NCBI GenBank assembly: GCA_009760855.2
Contig: WPIO01000128.1
Location: forward strand, 322,501 to 386,500
Length of the DNA stretch: 64,000 nt
DNA from: Cristatella mucedo
Taxonomy: Eukaryota > Bryozoa > Phylactolaemata > Cristatellidae
Reading direction: 5' to 3'
Part shown: positions 1-11,698 of the stretch, piece after piece
Position numbering within the stretch: the first letter of the stretch is position 1
Layout: every line of letters begins with the position of its first letter
Position numbers and translations under genes: made by a program
Notes under the pieces: generated by a model
The model's input: only the letters and a program-made list of their open reading frames with translations
Databases searched by the model: none
Told to the model about the DNA's origin: nothing

Positions 1-1
1 A

Positions 2-1543
2 CTGGCAGCATCATCGGTGGTGATGGGCGTTACATCACCTTCGGCTCTGCATCCGAACGAATACATTAACGTGGCTCAGCAGCACCAGCAGCATCGAGCT
101 TCAGTTGCTACAGGAGCAGCCGAGCGGGACCACGGCAGGGCTGTGGCTGTCAGCGGTACTCTGCCAACGTCGCAGTCGGGCAGTGGCGGCAGCAGTGGCG
201 CCAACGTGGGAGCAGGCGGCGGAGTCTCGAGCCGGGCTGCTGCAGATCGCAGCAGCCACGCGACGGGCGGCGGCGGCAGCAGGGACAGTAGCGGGGCGGC
301 ATTGCCACGAAGCTTCCAGCTCTTCGGAATTCGGCCTCCATCAGCTGCAGCAACAAATGCCGGCGGCAGCAGCGGCAGCAACGATCGTGGCGGTTTGGTA
401 AACGGCCGCGCAGAGCGCACGTCGCCGATGCGACCCGCAGCTGCTGTTGGCGGCGGTGGCCGTGGCAGCAGCGGTGGCACAGGGCAAGGTGTGCCTGGTG
501 GTCGAATGCTGTCACCGCCGGCCGATCAGCAGCCGCGCGACCGCCGTCGGGCCACCGCCGCTGCTGCTGCTGCTGCTGCAGCCTCGGCTCCCGCTCTCAC
601 TGCAGACTTGTACGGAGAGCGGCGGCACGCCGTGCTGGCCGAGCTGGTTTTGCGGTCAGCAGAGCCGCCGCTGCCGCTGCCCCGCTCTACAGAGGTGGCA
701 CGCGGCGGCAGCAATGGCGCTGCTGCCGCCGCCACCAGTGCGACAATGGCTGGCGCCCACCGAAACTTTGCTGGCGCTGCTGCTGCTGCCGCCACGGCGG
801 GCACAGCTGGCCACTTGGGAGTGGCCCACGCCTCCGAAGCGGCCACTAAGCAGATGCAGCAGCCGAGTGCAACCGCGGCACGAGCTGCTGCTGCATCCAG
901 ACTGGCCAGACCGGATGGCACCGCTTCCGCCAGCGGAGGAAGAGGAAGCCTAGATGCGACTATGCTCAAGCGAGGCTCGGCAGCCGCTGCCGACTCGCTG
1001 TCACGGTCGACCACAGCCCTGACGCGCATCGCCAACCCGCACAGCGACTACGGCAGGGAACAGGCCGTGGTCGTTGATCGACCCGGCGGCGGCAGCACGG
1101 CAGCAGCGGCTGGTCCAGCGGCACCCTGCCTGGTGGAAGCCTATCTGGCTGCCGGCTCCAGTGGGCTGACCAGTCCTCGGATTGAAGGCAGCGTCGGCAG
1201 CAACCAGGACTCTGGATATGGCAGCAAAGTCGGCGAGCATCCGTACGAGGAGCCGACGGCCAGCTCGGCTGCCACGGTCGTCGGCAGCAGCGGCGGCGAC
1301 GGCGATCGTCACTGCTCCACACAGCTGGACCGCCCTTTGCCGCGGCAAGATCGGAAGCCGACGGCCACGGCAAACGGCTCGAGCCGCAGGGAGCCGCCTC
1401 CGACGTACGAGAGCTGGTACTCCCAGCGAATGTCCGAAGCTCAAAGTAAGCAGCAGCAGCCCCGGCCGGCTGCTGCTGCTGCTGGCATCGTCGCTGTCAA
1501 AGGTCAGCGACGTGTTATCAGCACGTTCACCACCGACGTCTGA
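2..1543 (+). CDS. 3' terminal exon of an unidentified low-complexity protein with a PDZ-binding C-terminus (5' partial)
   Basis: One frame is open from base 2, at the window edge, to a TGA at 1541-1543, about 513 codons. I see no start, so this is the last coding exon of a longer gene. The protein is mostly Ala, Ser, Gly and Gln runs encoded by GCN and CAG triplets, with scattered basic and proline patches, and should be intrinsically disordered. The last ~130 residues are less repetitive: they include NQDSGYGSK, a PPPTYESWYSQRM block, and the ending VISTFTTDV. The final TTDV fits a class I PDZ ligand (S/T-x-V-COOH), as in membrane-associated scaffold and junction proteins. The TGA is followed by ~240 bases of 3' UTR and an AATAAA. 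I do not recognise the family; FERM- or scaffold-type proteins are possible but unproven. Real coding sequence is likely because the other frames lack such a coherent conserved-looking tail. Confidence 0.75.
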   Translation: MAASSVVMGVTSPSALHPNEYINVAQQHQQHRASVATGAAERDHGRAVAVSGTLPTSQSGSGGSSGANVGAGGGVSSRAAADRSSHATGGGGSRDSSGAALPRSFQLFGIRPPSAAATNAGGSSGSNDRGGLVNGRAERTSPMRPAAAVGGGGRGSSGGTGQGVPGGRMLSPPADQQPRDRRRATAAAAAAAAASAPALTADLYGERRHAVLAELVLRSAEPPLPLPRSTEVARGGSNGAAAAATSATMAGAHRNFAGAAAAAATAGTAGHLGVAHASEAATKQMQQPSATAARAAAASRLARPDGTASASGGRGSLDATMLKRGSAAAADSLSRSTTALTRIANPHSDYGREQAVVVDRPGGGSTAAAAGPAAPCLVEAYLAAGSSGLTSPRIEGSVGSNQDSGYGSKVGEHPYEEPTASSAATVVGSSGGDGDRHCSTQLDRPLPRQDRKPTATANGSSRREPPPTYESWYSQRMSEAQSKQQQPRPAAAAAGIVAVKGQRRVISTFTTDV

Positions 1544-1783
1544 GGCTGCCGGCCGATCGATCCTGCTGCCCGGCTGACAAGCCCGAGAGGGCGAGCCAGT
1601 GAGAGCCCCGCCCGGCCAGCCTTCGGGCAGGCTGCATTGACCCACGAGGGCATCTATGGATGACGAGTGCAAGCAATACAGATTCCATTATTTTGTTACG
1701 TAGGCTCCTGATGCTGGCTAGCGCCTCTCGAGCAGACATTGTTTCTTCCACGGCCGGGTTTGCAGTAGTACGCTGCTAACCAA

Positions 1784-1789
1784 AATAAA
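1784..1789 (+). terminator. polyadenylation signal AATAAA
   Basis: A canonical AATAAA lies 241 bases after the stop codon of the upstream exon, followed by ordinary non-coding sequence. It probably ends that transcript. Confidence 0.6.
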
Positions 1790-3056
1790 ACGGTCAAGTA
1801 CACTCCACATTCTTACACCAAGATTCGGCCAGGAACTCCTTGGTGGGGTAGCTTCAGCTGATGCTCTAGGGGCCTGCATTGGGGAAAAGATTGGAGTCTT
1901 GAGGAAGTCTAGTAATCGTTAGGGCTCAGTACATGTAGTTTGGTTGCCGTCGAGCACTGCACAAAAAGCCAGCCGACGAGCAATACCACCTGTTTTTTCG
2001 ACTACGCATCGAACGGGGGGGGGGGGGCGGAACTGACGTCCCGAAGACGTTCATCTTAACTGGTGTTGTGTCGTCTTCGGTTCCGGAACGCTGCACTCTG
2101 ATTCGTTAGCCTTGTTGCCAACGCCTAGCAGTAGGAACGCTGCGCTCCGATTGGCTAGTCGGCGGTCGGGATGGCCCTCCAGCCTAGTACCAGCCGACCA
2201 CAGCATTTAGGCTCGGCACTGTCGCTGGCTGGGGTATCGGTGGCTGTGCCATCAAGTCAACGTAATCACAGTACCTGTAACCCAGAGGTTGCCAAAAATT
2301 CTCTCCCGCTCAAGCCGAAATTCTCTTTTCGGCGAACAGTCCCTCGACAGACGGCATTTTGGGCGTTGAAAAAGAAATCGGTGCACTTTTGTCAATGAGA
2401 TCTGGCTTTCGAGAATTCTAGCTTGACATCGGTGACTTTCGTCGTCGACGAGGCTAAACATCTGCAGCCGAAATATTCCCGGTTCTTCGGAGCGAGTGAA
2501 GAGAACCGAAGTATGTAGACTAGGATCATTCATGCGGTGGCGACAGCAAGAGACCCCGGCTTGGCAGAGCGACGGATCGTTTTACAAAAATCTTTGTCTG
2601 GCTTCTAAAACGTGTCTGACTTTGCCGCAGGCTTCGGCTTAGTAACATGCCGCCGTACACACTTAGCCACCGCACGGCTAGCAGCATCCGATTCGCGTCT
2701 GCAAATCTTAGCTCGCTATTCAACGAAAACCTCCTCAGACTGTAGGCGTCAGTCCCTCTTTTTCTTAGGGCCCGAGCCGGAAGTAGCAGCTGACAGATTT
2801 CGAGGCCACATTGGCTGCAGCCGAATTGGCTCAGGCATGGGCTCTTTGTCACTTCATCCACGTCAGCCTTTTCTTCGTTCATATCTTCTCTTGGATTTGT
2901 TCTCTCACCGCCGTCCCAACGGCTCTTCTTCCGTCTCGATTACTGGAGCTTCAATTAAGCTATTCACCGAACCGGATCTCCGGGCCTTGCGTTGAGGCAG
3001 AAGCCCAGTCTGAAGTTTAGCTCGCGCTGCACTGTTGGCTCAGAGGATTCTCAGCG
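1790..3056. other. intergenic, no gene seen
   Basis: There are only short frames and no recognisable protein. A run of 13 G lies at 2015-2027. No repeat family of this window is evident here. Confidence 0.4.
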
Positions 3057-3215
3057 GAGCCCAGTGGATAAGGTGCTCGCCAGACACCAAGGTCAAGGTT
3101 AATTCATCTAATGACCAGGGTCGTGGGCTCGAGCCCCACAACACAAGCGAAGCGCATGAACAGAGCTTAAACTCTTTTAGGGCGCTGTACAAATGGATTA
3201 TGGTTTTTTATTTTT
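3057..3215 (+). mobile_element. SINE-B copy (tRNA-head SINE with LINE-like tail)
   Basis: It matches the other SINE-B copies: a tRNA-like start (cccagtggataaggtgctcg), the B-box-like gtgggctcgagcccc, then the tail gaagcgcatgaa...ctcttttagggcgctgtac. The hairpin tail is shared with LINE-b. Confidence 0.75.
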
Positions 3216-4270
3216 CAAGTGCCTGTCGATAGCGGTGGCTCCTGTCAATCCTTCATCCGGTAGCAGCAAAGACGTGAACCAGCCTTTCCATTCTGGACTG
3301 GGCTTCGGAGTGACGCTTTTTCTTGCCGAGGGGCTATAAAGGACTCCAGCTCGAGCTGGGCTTCGCGTGAGACACGTGACTGGGGCACTGGCCTCGCTCT
3401 GAGCGTGATCCTAGTGTACCGAGAGCCCACAGCGTGGTGGGCGGCGCACTGTCTGAGTCGGGCGAGTGGCTCTCTAACCTGACCGATGGTGCAGAAAATG
3501 CAGGAGCTCGGTTAAGGGAGATCTTCAATCAATGCCCGACTAATTGTGGACACGTACGAGTGCGGCCACAATCAATTTTCCAAAATCCCCTTTAAGAGAC
3601 TCATAGCATCAGCATAATGGTAACACAAAAATTAAAAAAGTTCACAGCAGCTTATATTTGAAACCCATTTCTTATATCGAGTTACTTTCTCAATACTCGT
3701 GCTGACAGTAAATAGCACTCATATTTGCACTTGGATTGCTGCAATTGGCAATAAAACTGTAGTAAAATTTCTAAAGACGAATGACGATAAAACCATCTTA
3801 TTAGCTTTGCAAAAACTTGGTGTTACCTAGAAATTGGGTTGACTGACTCCCAAAATCTGCACGACAATCACATCTCCTGTAGCTTCTTCGTGCAATCTGA
3901 GTGTCCTGTGCCAAAGTGACCTCTGTCTACACTTAAAGATGGCCACATCCGCTCCTCAGTCAAGCACGCCTTCTTTCAGCCATGCATTAAAGAATGTGGG
4001 CCTGCTTACACAAAACTAGGTGAGATATTTTAATCTATTGTTCCCTAGGGTACAAAATGTGCTTTCTTAATTCCGCATGCCTAAAAATAAATAGAAAATT
4101 ACTATTATTCCGAAACACATCGCTTCAGTGGGCAGGACAATATTGTTTTGAAATTCTGAAGTTTTGCTTTGAGACACATTTCGGAGGTCGAGTCTGCAAT
4201 GCAGCAAGCGTTGTGCCGCCACCCAAATTAGTGTGGCTGAGCGAACCATGGCACCATAGACTATGCGTGC
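3216..4270. other. intergenic, no gene seen
   Basis: AT-richer toward the right. Only short frames without similarity that I recognise. Confidence 0.35.
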
Positions 4271-4274
4271 CATA

Positions 4275-4445
4275 ATATTAGGGCTGTAAAAAACCAGGAG
4301 GTAAAGTGCTCACTCTTCACGACCGAGGTCGTGAGTTTGAATCATGCAGTCGGTGATCCTTTACGCCAGCTACAAGCGATGGTGATAGCCGTTAAGGCTC
4401 TTCTGCTGCTAAACAAATGAAGCTGTTAAATCAGGCAATTATGTA
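4275..4445 (+). mobile_element. SINE-A copy
   Basis: Degenerate A box (accaggaggtaaagtgctc), the hairpin core cacgaccgaggtcgtg, a B-box-like gtttgaatcatgc, and the SINE-A body ending in ctgttaaatcaggcaatta. It is diverged from the copy at 36845. Confidence 0.75.
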
Positions 4446-5027
4446 ATAAATATCCGTAGAGGAGTAAATGTTTGGATGCCTTTAAATAAAGTTTGAGTTT
4501 AGATTTATCCAGAGTAAGAGGATAGTGAATAGTCTTATTTTATTGACAATACATCGAGAGATTGCTTGCACTCTGCCAATACATGTTGCTGTTGTCTGTG
4601 GACTATTTCCCTCAAATCGCCCCAAGAGCACAAAAGTACTCATCGACAGTTTCTTTTTAAGATGTATGAGGCCTGCAAAGCGCACTTCGGCATGTCTGTC
4701 AGAGATCTAGACCAGCCCAGGGTCACTCATTTCACATGTGAACATTGTAAGACAACTCTTGAGGGTGAGGTGAACCATCGCTGCACGCAATATGAAATTT
4801 CTTGCCTAATATTAGGCAATGCATTTTTTTTAATTTATATAAATCTGTTATATTCACATGCTGGTTTATACAAGAGAGATATGAGAGCAGTTAAGTTCTC
4901 TATCCCAAGAATTATCCAGGAGCCGACTGACCACTAGATCAGAGGTTACTTTGAAATAGAGGACCCATCGAAACACTGCCACTACTGCACATCATTTTAG
5001 GTAAAGCAATTTCTCGCGGCTCTAGGT

Positions 5028-6992
5028 CAGCGGTGGGCAAACTTTTTGACTCGCGGGCCACAATGGTATCTAAAACTTGACAGGGGGGCCGGGCCAGAAT
5101 AGGAGAATTGTGTGCTTGTTTTGACTAACATAAATTAAATGTAAAAACCATTACATGAAAATATTTTGCCTTTAGCAGACAGCAAAACACAATTGTGCTT
5201 AGTTTATTTTAAAAATTGTTTTACAAATTTATCAATTTAATAACGTAGTAATAAACTGCCATTCAGTTTCAGTGGGAACAGCGTTGTTGGTCTCCTTTTT
5301 TTGCAAGTGCATCGATGTCTGGCGTTATATTTGTTGTGGCAATTCTCAAGATAGATTCGAGGTAATGGTCAGTTGACTTGAATCTGTGACGGGCATTTTT
5401 TGATGTTCATGACTCTGAATGTCTGTTCACACACGTAGGTTGAACCAAATAACGTCAGCATCTTCTGTGCCATCTTCCGGAGGTTTGGAAGCTTAGCTTC
5501 GTTAAGTGAAGCATAAAAGTCGTTTAGTTTAAGATAGTTGAACTTCTCCTCCAAAACAGAGTCAGACTGAAGATCTACCAGTTCCAACTGCAGCTTCTGT
5601 GGTGCTGTTTCAGGGTCTTGTGACAAGGGACAGGACACCAGCTGAAGTGAATTTTCAATTTGTCAAAGTCACAGAAATGACGGCAGAATTTTCCGTGCAG
5701 GTCGTCCAGTGATTTGCTGTATTTCTGCGTTTCGGGTCGCCTCTTTCTGTATGGCTTGTGTGGGGAAATGAGTGAAAGATTTGTTTGAAATTTGTCCTGA
5801 GAAAAGAGTCAGCTTGGATTTGAAGGCCCTAGCATTTTTGTACATGTCGTGCACAAATTGATCTTTCTCCTGTAGCTTGATGTTCAGCTCATTCATGCAC
5901 GAAAGTATGTCCACAGAAAACGCAAAGTCACAAAGCCAGTTCTTGTCACTTACTCTAGAAATTCGTTGGATCTTCCGATTAACTTATAAAATGCAGTGAT
6001 CTCCTCTTTCAGCTCCCACACTCTTTGACAGACTTAGCCAGCGCACACGAGAGTGGTCAAGTAAGTCCTGGTGATCTGCATCGGTTTCTTCCCGGAGCGC
6101 AATAAACTGACGATGCTGAAGTCCCCTTGCTCGTATAAAGTTAGCAAGTTTTACGACTGGATTCTCGACATGATTCAGCTGCATTATGGACTTACACAGA
6201 ACTTCCTGCTGAATGACGCAGTGAAGGAAAATAACATCCTGATCAGGATGTTCCTCTTTTACTTTCTCCTGCAGTCTTTTTTTAGCAGCCCAGCGTTTTT
6301 TCCTAATAAAATTTGGCGAATCATCCGCGGTAACATTGGCAAGTTTACTCCAAGGTATTCTCTCGACGACAGCAGACACGTGGTTATACAAGTCCTCTCC
6401 CCTTCGTTTTTCCTTTCATGGACTCAATGGTCGAAAATTCCTCTCTAATCTCAAAACTGTTGCTAATCCCTCGGATAAAAATTAGAAGCTGAACAGTGTC
6501 TTTTATGTCGTTACTTTCATCCAGTGCTAGTAAATAAAACTTAAAGGACTCCGCATTTTTGTTTAATTTGCTGGCTATATCTTTGTCAATCAATTCCACA
6601 CGGTGAGTCACATTTCTGCGTGATAAACTGATTTTTTCAAATTTGCCTATGCTCTCCGGACACAAGAGACCTGCTGTCTCAACCATGCATTCTTTTAAAA
6701 ATTCGCCTTCGGAGAAAGGCTTACTGGCCTTTGCTAATTTGAATGCCAGCAACAAATTTGCCTTGGTACTTGAGTCTTGAATCGCAGTTTGTCGGTGAAA
6801 AAGGTTTTGTAAATTAGGTCTGTAAAAAGGCAAATAAAGATCTGTAAATTAGCCGTCAATCTCTGAGCTGTAGCCACCCATTCTTGTGGAGACTGTTGAC
6901 TGGCGTAGTTAGCATTTTTTGTGGCAAAATGACGACTGATGTTGTATTCTTTAAAAAACTGCTACAGTTTCTTGGCATATCAGACATGCAGC
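5028..6992 (-). mobile_element. hAT DNA transposon, Charlie8/GTF2IRD2-like, 5'-truncated
   Basis: The left end at 5028 begins CAGCGGTGGGCAAACTTTTT, the well-known terminal inverted repeat start of Charlie-type hAT elements. It is preceded by CTCTAGGT (5020-5027), which has the form of an 8-bp hAT target duplication. The matching right terminus is absent: near 6985-6995 the sequence changes to a LINE-b reverse-transcriptase fragment. The interior encodes a broken transposase on the minus strand. The element cannot be autonomous. Confidence 0.85.
5276..6990 (-). pseudogene. hAT transposase pseudogene (GTF2IRD2/ZBED5-like)
   Basis: Read on the minus strand, the pieces line up in family order. 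A zinc-finger-like block (LICQETVAVFKEY...SRHF) lies near 6985-6900. Next comes the RNase H-like core with FYLLALDESNDIKDT and QLLIFIRGIS (6833-6384), then a middle segment (6391-5984) and another (5914-5669). The C-terminal dimerisation region has FGSTYVCEQTFRVMN (5638-5369). The reading continues with ATTNITPDIDALAK to a stop near 5276. At least four frame breaks separate these pieces, at about 6835, 6390, 5950 and 5655, and the N-terminus is missing. In this family the protein cuts and rejoins DNA as a dimer; here it is a relic. The spacing and order of conserved blocks make the assignment firm. Confidence 0.85.
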
Positions 6993-7135
6993 GATATGCT
7001 GGCAGAGCCAATTTTGAGCGTCAGCCTTTCCAATTTCTGAATCACACTGGGTTTGCCCATAACTAATAAATTAGTTTTATTATCTCTAGCCAATTGACAC
7101 GCATCCATTGAAGCGCCCGTAAAACACCAAGATTA
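6985..7135 (-). mobile_element. LINE-b reverse-transcriptase fragment
   Basis: The minus-strand translation reads ARDNKTNLLVMGKPSVI, then KLERLTLKIGSAS. This is the post-catalytic segment of L2/CR1-type RT, typically D.KTE.LVMGNPS. The DNA resembles 49090-49145, inside the larger LINE-b copy. It abuts the broken hAT element. Confidence 0.6.
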
Positions 7136-7744
7136 AGATTTAGTTCTCTTAGTTTCAATGTTTTCATTCTTATCATTAGCGATTGGGAAGCCTTAGCGGC
7201 TTTCATAAGCCCAAATAGCGGCTTTCACACGCTCGCAGCGGCAGGCACCGCCAAATTTCCTGCTGACGGACTCAAAGACACACCTCCTTCTTTGAAGTCT
7301 TGACGCGCGATTGCGAGTCTTGTACTAATACCTTGCAACGGAAACTTGAGCAGACTCGCTTACGACCATCTTCAAAGTTAAAGGAATGTATGACAACGCA
7401 GCACACACCCCCCCGACGGGCAGTGAAACCACGCTGACTGTGGAAGATATCATCCCTCTTATATGTAAGCCGGCACCGACCGCCATGTTTTCCACGTTAT
7501 GTAAAGTACTTGAAAGAGATTTTGGTCTCTTTGGGCGTCATGTCATTATTGCTTTTATTATTTCGCGCCTGTCGACTTCGCGGCGGTGACGTGTGACAAG
7601 CTCGCACTTGCTCGCAAGCGCCGCATCTCGACTGGACAAAGCTCTAATTCAAGTTCTAAGTTCAAAGCGGAGTACATTTCGAGAGACAGCGTGCGGGACG
7701 CTTCGAGGGGCGGCGACGTAGTGGGTAGGACTCACGTTCGTGCA
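7136..7744. other. intergenic, no gene seen
   Basis: No conserved frame. A 67-codon frame at 7386-7589 has no recognisable features. Confidence 0.3.
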
Positions 7745-7928
7745 GCCAACTAAAAAAAATCCTAGCTGATTAAACAGCCTCTTTTGTATAGCGACAGAAG
7801 AGCCTTTACGGTTATCATCACCGCTTGCAGTGGCGATAAAGGATCGCTCACCACATGATTCGAACCCATGACCTCGGGGCCGAGGTCGTAAAAAGCAACC
7901 ACCTTACCTAGCGAGCCATTACGACTCA
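7745..7928 (-). mobile_element. SINE-A copy
   Basis: Well-preserved reverse copy: ctagctgattaaacagcctc tail, a body with caccgcttgcagtggcgata, B-box complement gattcgaaccc, hairpin core catgacctcggggccgaggt, and a degraded A box ending at gcgagccattacg. Confidence 0.85.
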
Positions 7929-7997
7929 CCAACTAGCAGGTTCGGCGCCGATCGCAGTCGACAGCTCTAGTGGAGAAGTTGAAAGAGGGTAGCGCCC

Positions 7998-8034
7998 TAC
8001 GATGCGCCCTACGCCCTACGCCCTACGCCCGATG
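7998..8034. repeat. short tandem repeat, 7-bp unit (ccctacg)
   Basis: About four units of ccctacg with one interruption near the left end. Confidence 0.6.
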
Positions 8035-8604
8035 GACAATTAGAAAGGGCGGAGGAAGCGATGCCGAGGGTCACACGAGGGTCACACGACAGCCCCTGCA
8101 ATTGGCTGTTGGCAGCTAACCGAAACAGTGGCCTGCGGGTGCCGAGCGGCGTATTTCCCGAGCAACCCCGGTTCAGCGTGGTGCTCCTACCACGAGTTCC
8201 TATTGGTCAGCTTCAACTCCTCCTCTAAGTGGCTGAAATTTGGTCCGCTACGTCACTACCACCGGGTTTTCGGCTAACGTAACCGGCTGGCCGCGTCGAG
8301 GTCTTAACATACTCGCTACGCTACTTGATGGGGAGCCAGTCCAGGTAGGCGAGAAGTGGCAAAACGCGTCATCTAATAAGACGCGCACGACAGACAAGCC
8401 TGGCTGCCGAGATTGGCACCAACTTCGCGCGCCATATTTTGCACTGGCCACAGGATTTTCGAGTAGTGAGCTCAAAAGTCGCTTGAACGTTAACCAGAAT
8501 GCAGTAAGTAGATAACGCTACTTATGAGGCTATCAATGTATACAATACCGCTCAATGAGAACTGTACTTTTGCCGCTTTATTGTATAGCCGCCAGACGAC
8601 AAAG

Positions 8605-8730
8605 GCCCGGCGGCAAGTTTCTAGCCCTTTGCTACCGAGGTCATAGGTTCACAGGTCACGGGATCGAATCCTGCTGCAGGCAGTTTTTGATTGGCCGCTG
8701 TAAGCGGGGTGGACGTTGCTGTGGCCATAC
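8605..8730 (+). mobile_element. SINE-A relic
   Basis: Keeps accgaggtcataggttc, the B-box-like ggatcgaatcctgctgc, and a body remnant ttggccgctgtaagcggggt. The 5' part and tail are degraded. Confidence 0.5.
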
Positions 8731-8799
8731 GCGCTGCCGCCGCTGCTGCATTCAGCCTATCATACGCCGTCATTTTAATTGGCGACAGCGAGCATTGTG

Positions 8800-9337
8800 C
8801 CATAGGCTCTGCGCCCAGGGCACAAAGCTTACCATGACAGCCGCCGTCTGTGCGAAGTAAACTTCGTACACGCCGAACGCTGAAACCTGAATTCTGACAG
8901 CTACTGCGGCGTCGTTTTGCATAAAGACAGGGAACTTTCTGCTGCGGAAAGTTTTTCGGCGGCCACGGAACGACTCGTGACGTTTTGCAAATTTCTGCGA
9001 CTGCTTCTCCCTTGCCTTTCGTAGGTCACGTGACTATAAATGAAAGTTGCTTTCGTTGGTTTTAGTGTAAACCGGAAGCCATCCATCCATCCCTGTAGAG
9101 GTAGAAACAGCTCATCTGTGCTAAGTAGCTAAAGTGCCCGAAAGACTCATGAATCAGTCGTGTGCTTGTCTGGGGCACAGGAGCAACGCACGCGTCTGCG
9201 GCTGTGAATGCTATTAATTATATAATTAACAGTGGTAAGTGGCCCTAGTTATGATACCAGACCGTAAAGCCATTTAAGTCTTCCCAGACGCGGGAGTTTC
9301 ACCACTATTCCGAGGTGTTTCACTCTGCATCAAACTT

Positions 9338-9381
<44 letters not shown>

Positions 9382-10539
9382 AAGTCCTCGTCGTCACAGG
9401 TCCCAGCGCTCATTTGGGCTGTCTTGGCGCTGCATTGCTGCATGCTGCTTTCGTTTTCGCTGATTTTTCACCGAGGTGCTGCGGTGAAAGGTGAAAAGGT
9501 GAAAGGTAAAACGCATGAGGTCATGCGTTTCACCGAGGTGCTGCGTCATGTCCGCCCGAGTCTCGCTAGTTTCGCTATAAGCGAAACGCTGGCTGACCCG
9601 AAATGATGGGCGTTCTACTAACCGCGACTGATAACAGTTAACTTTGGCAAAGCGCTTGGTAGGAGGTCTCAAAAAACAGGCTTGTACCTACGCAAGTGGC
9701 TCGCTTCCAAGTAGGCCAATAAATCGCAATACAGTAGCGACAGCAAATACATTTCTAAGGCGATAACAGACGTTTATTGGCCAGGTCGGCACCTATCTAG
9801 CTAAATTGATTTGCAAACAGGCGCGCATTGGTGCTAGGTGAAGCGGTTCTCTATGCTTTTTAGCGAGCGAAATATTTGATTTAGCTCCAAAATTCTGTGA
9901 ATAATGCCCCTTTTATTATATTATTCCCCCTGCTACTTCCTGCACTGCTGCGACACGAGGAAATGGCTGAAGTAATAAAGACAAGTTGAACGGGATTTTC
10001 CTCATTTTTTCGTCGGTACGTACCTGTCATTGGTACATGGGGGCAGTCCTAACTAGTGGCATTAAGCTGGCATTCAGTACTTGGCCAATATAGCCACTTG
10101 GCCTCCTTGGAAGTGAGGAAGAAACGACATGTCGTGCAAGCAATATTATTGTATACAAGAATCTAATAATACTGATTACATAATATATTCTATTATCTCA
10201 TATAATGTAATAGCTAATAATATAAGTAATACTTCGTCGTGCTTTTGGCTACAGCCGCCGTTTATTGGGGTGGTAAGCTCAGAGTACTGGGGTGCGCTAA
10301 CGAGATAGAGTGCGATCGATGGAATCGTCCAAAGGTTTATTATGATGTATCTAAACCGTCGACGTAAAGCACTGCTGAACTCGCAATGCACATTGGGCTG
10401 TGCACCCGTGAATGAGCATGACAAAACACAGAACTATCCTGAACGGGAGGGAAACTGCTAAAACTAATTGACTCTACGCAGCTCACACAGAAAAAATGGT
10501 CAGAAGCAGAAGCTTAGTAGGCCAACGAGAAGTGGGCAG
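8800..10539. other. intergenic with a (CT)n tract, no gene seen
   Basis: A (CT)n microsatellite lies at 9337-9378. At 9470-9550, ttcaccgaggtgctgcg occurs twice about 65 bases apart around aaaggtgaaaaggtgaaagg. Nothing coding was recognised. Confidence 0.35.
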
Positions 10540-10725
10540 ACTTGGCATTTACATGTCGACGATTTGCATGTCACCTCTGATCATGTTATGCTCGTTGACA
10601 TTGTGCACGTTACCAGTAACCAATCGATCATGCTTCCTTCACAGCTAATTCTAAGTGCCTAGAAACAGATTAAGCTCTCTGAGGGTGATATACAAATGTA
10701 GTGTTATTATTGTTATTATAAGTTG
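10540..10725 (+). mobile_element. LINE-b 3' end
   Basis: Forward copy of the LINE-b 3' UTR: the tgcatgtcacc...gttatgctc segment, then taagtgcctagaaacagatt, ctctctgagggtg and a short ATT-rich tail. Confidence 0.65.
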
Positions 10726-10984
10726 GTGACTTAATCATCGCTGCAACCAGGTTCAGGGCCCATCTGATCCCGTCTATGCTTGTTTAGTCAGCCGGTGTTG
10801 CTACCTGCGCTAGTTATATACGTATAGCTGAAATGTCATACAAATAGGTTTTTCTCTGCCCACGGCTACAGTCGGTATATCCACGAGCGTATCCACGAGC
10901 TGTAGCACGGACCAGGTAGACATGCCGACAGGTAGGCATGCTGAATCTGTCACACTGTGACTGTGCTTGAGTTCATTGCCGATC

Positions 10985-11665
10985 GTACATTGTAATGTAA
11001 TGCAATGTATCTCCGTCTGTAACTCCACAAAGTCATAAAGACCATGTGGGTGTTACGCAGGAGAGTTTTGTATAGCCAACTCACAGCCTAAGCGGCTTTC
11101 GGTACGCATTCGGTAGCCAACAGACTTCATCTCACGCAACAAAGAAAAAGTGGGAAGCATAGCAGAGTCAGGAGAGCAGTTGAGGTAGTGAGTAGCATAA
11201 AATAATAAAAAAAATATAATTTATTTGTATAGCGCCCCAAGAGAACTAAATCTCTATTCAGGCGCTTCACATATGCCTCAGGGCTCGATCCCACGACCTC
11301 AGCCAGACCTTAGTCGGGGCGAGCACCCTAACCGCTGGACCAACCCATAGAAGTAGCAGCTCAGGACCGCTGAAAAGGATGTGCCATAGTCGGCAGTAGG
11401 AGAGTAGTTGTCGTTGCGTAAGAATTGTGGAAGCAAGTTCCACAGTCTAGGACCTGCAGAGTTAAAGCTTCTAGCGCCAATGGTCTTTAAGCGGAGTAAT
11501 GGGACAGCTAATTTATTGTCCCCACAGAACCTGAGGGCGCCAAAACAGGCTGAAAATGATGCAGCAGTTCAGCTAGGTACGAAGGAGCCAAGCCGCGGCG
11601 GGCCTTGTGGGTCAGCATAAGAACTGTAATGGTGATAGGATATTGATGCATCAGAGTCAATGGCT
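10985..11665 (-). mobile_element. LINE-a 3' end and RT C-terminus, interrupted by SINE-B
   Basis: It starts with the reversed LINE-a tail (gtaatgtaatgcaatgtatc), then the reversed ORF end. The minus-strand coding order matches 36203-36600: HQFQPV, GPRLWNSLPQF, HATHYLN and then ETKSVG-type blocks. A SINE-B copy splits it at 11197-11346. Confidence 0.85.
11197..11346 (-). mobile_element. SINE-B copy nested in LINE-a
   Basis: Reverse SINE-B: ttatttgtatagcgccccaagagaac, then ctattcaggcgcttcacat, ggctcgatcccacgacctc and a tRNA-like end cctaaccgctggaccaac. Comparison with the intact LINE-a at 36430-36460 shows the LINE is interrupted here. No long target duplication is visible (only cata on both sides). 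Confidence 0.85.
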
Positions 11666-11698
11666 TATATACGGTATTGAAAGCCCATTTAAAGTGGT

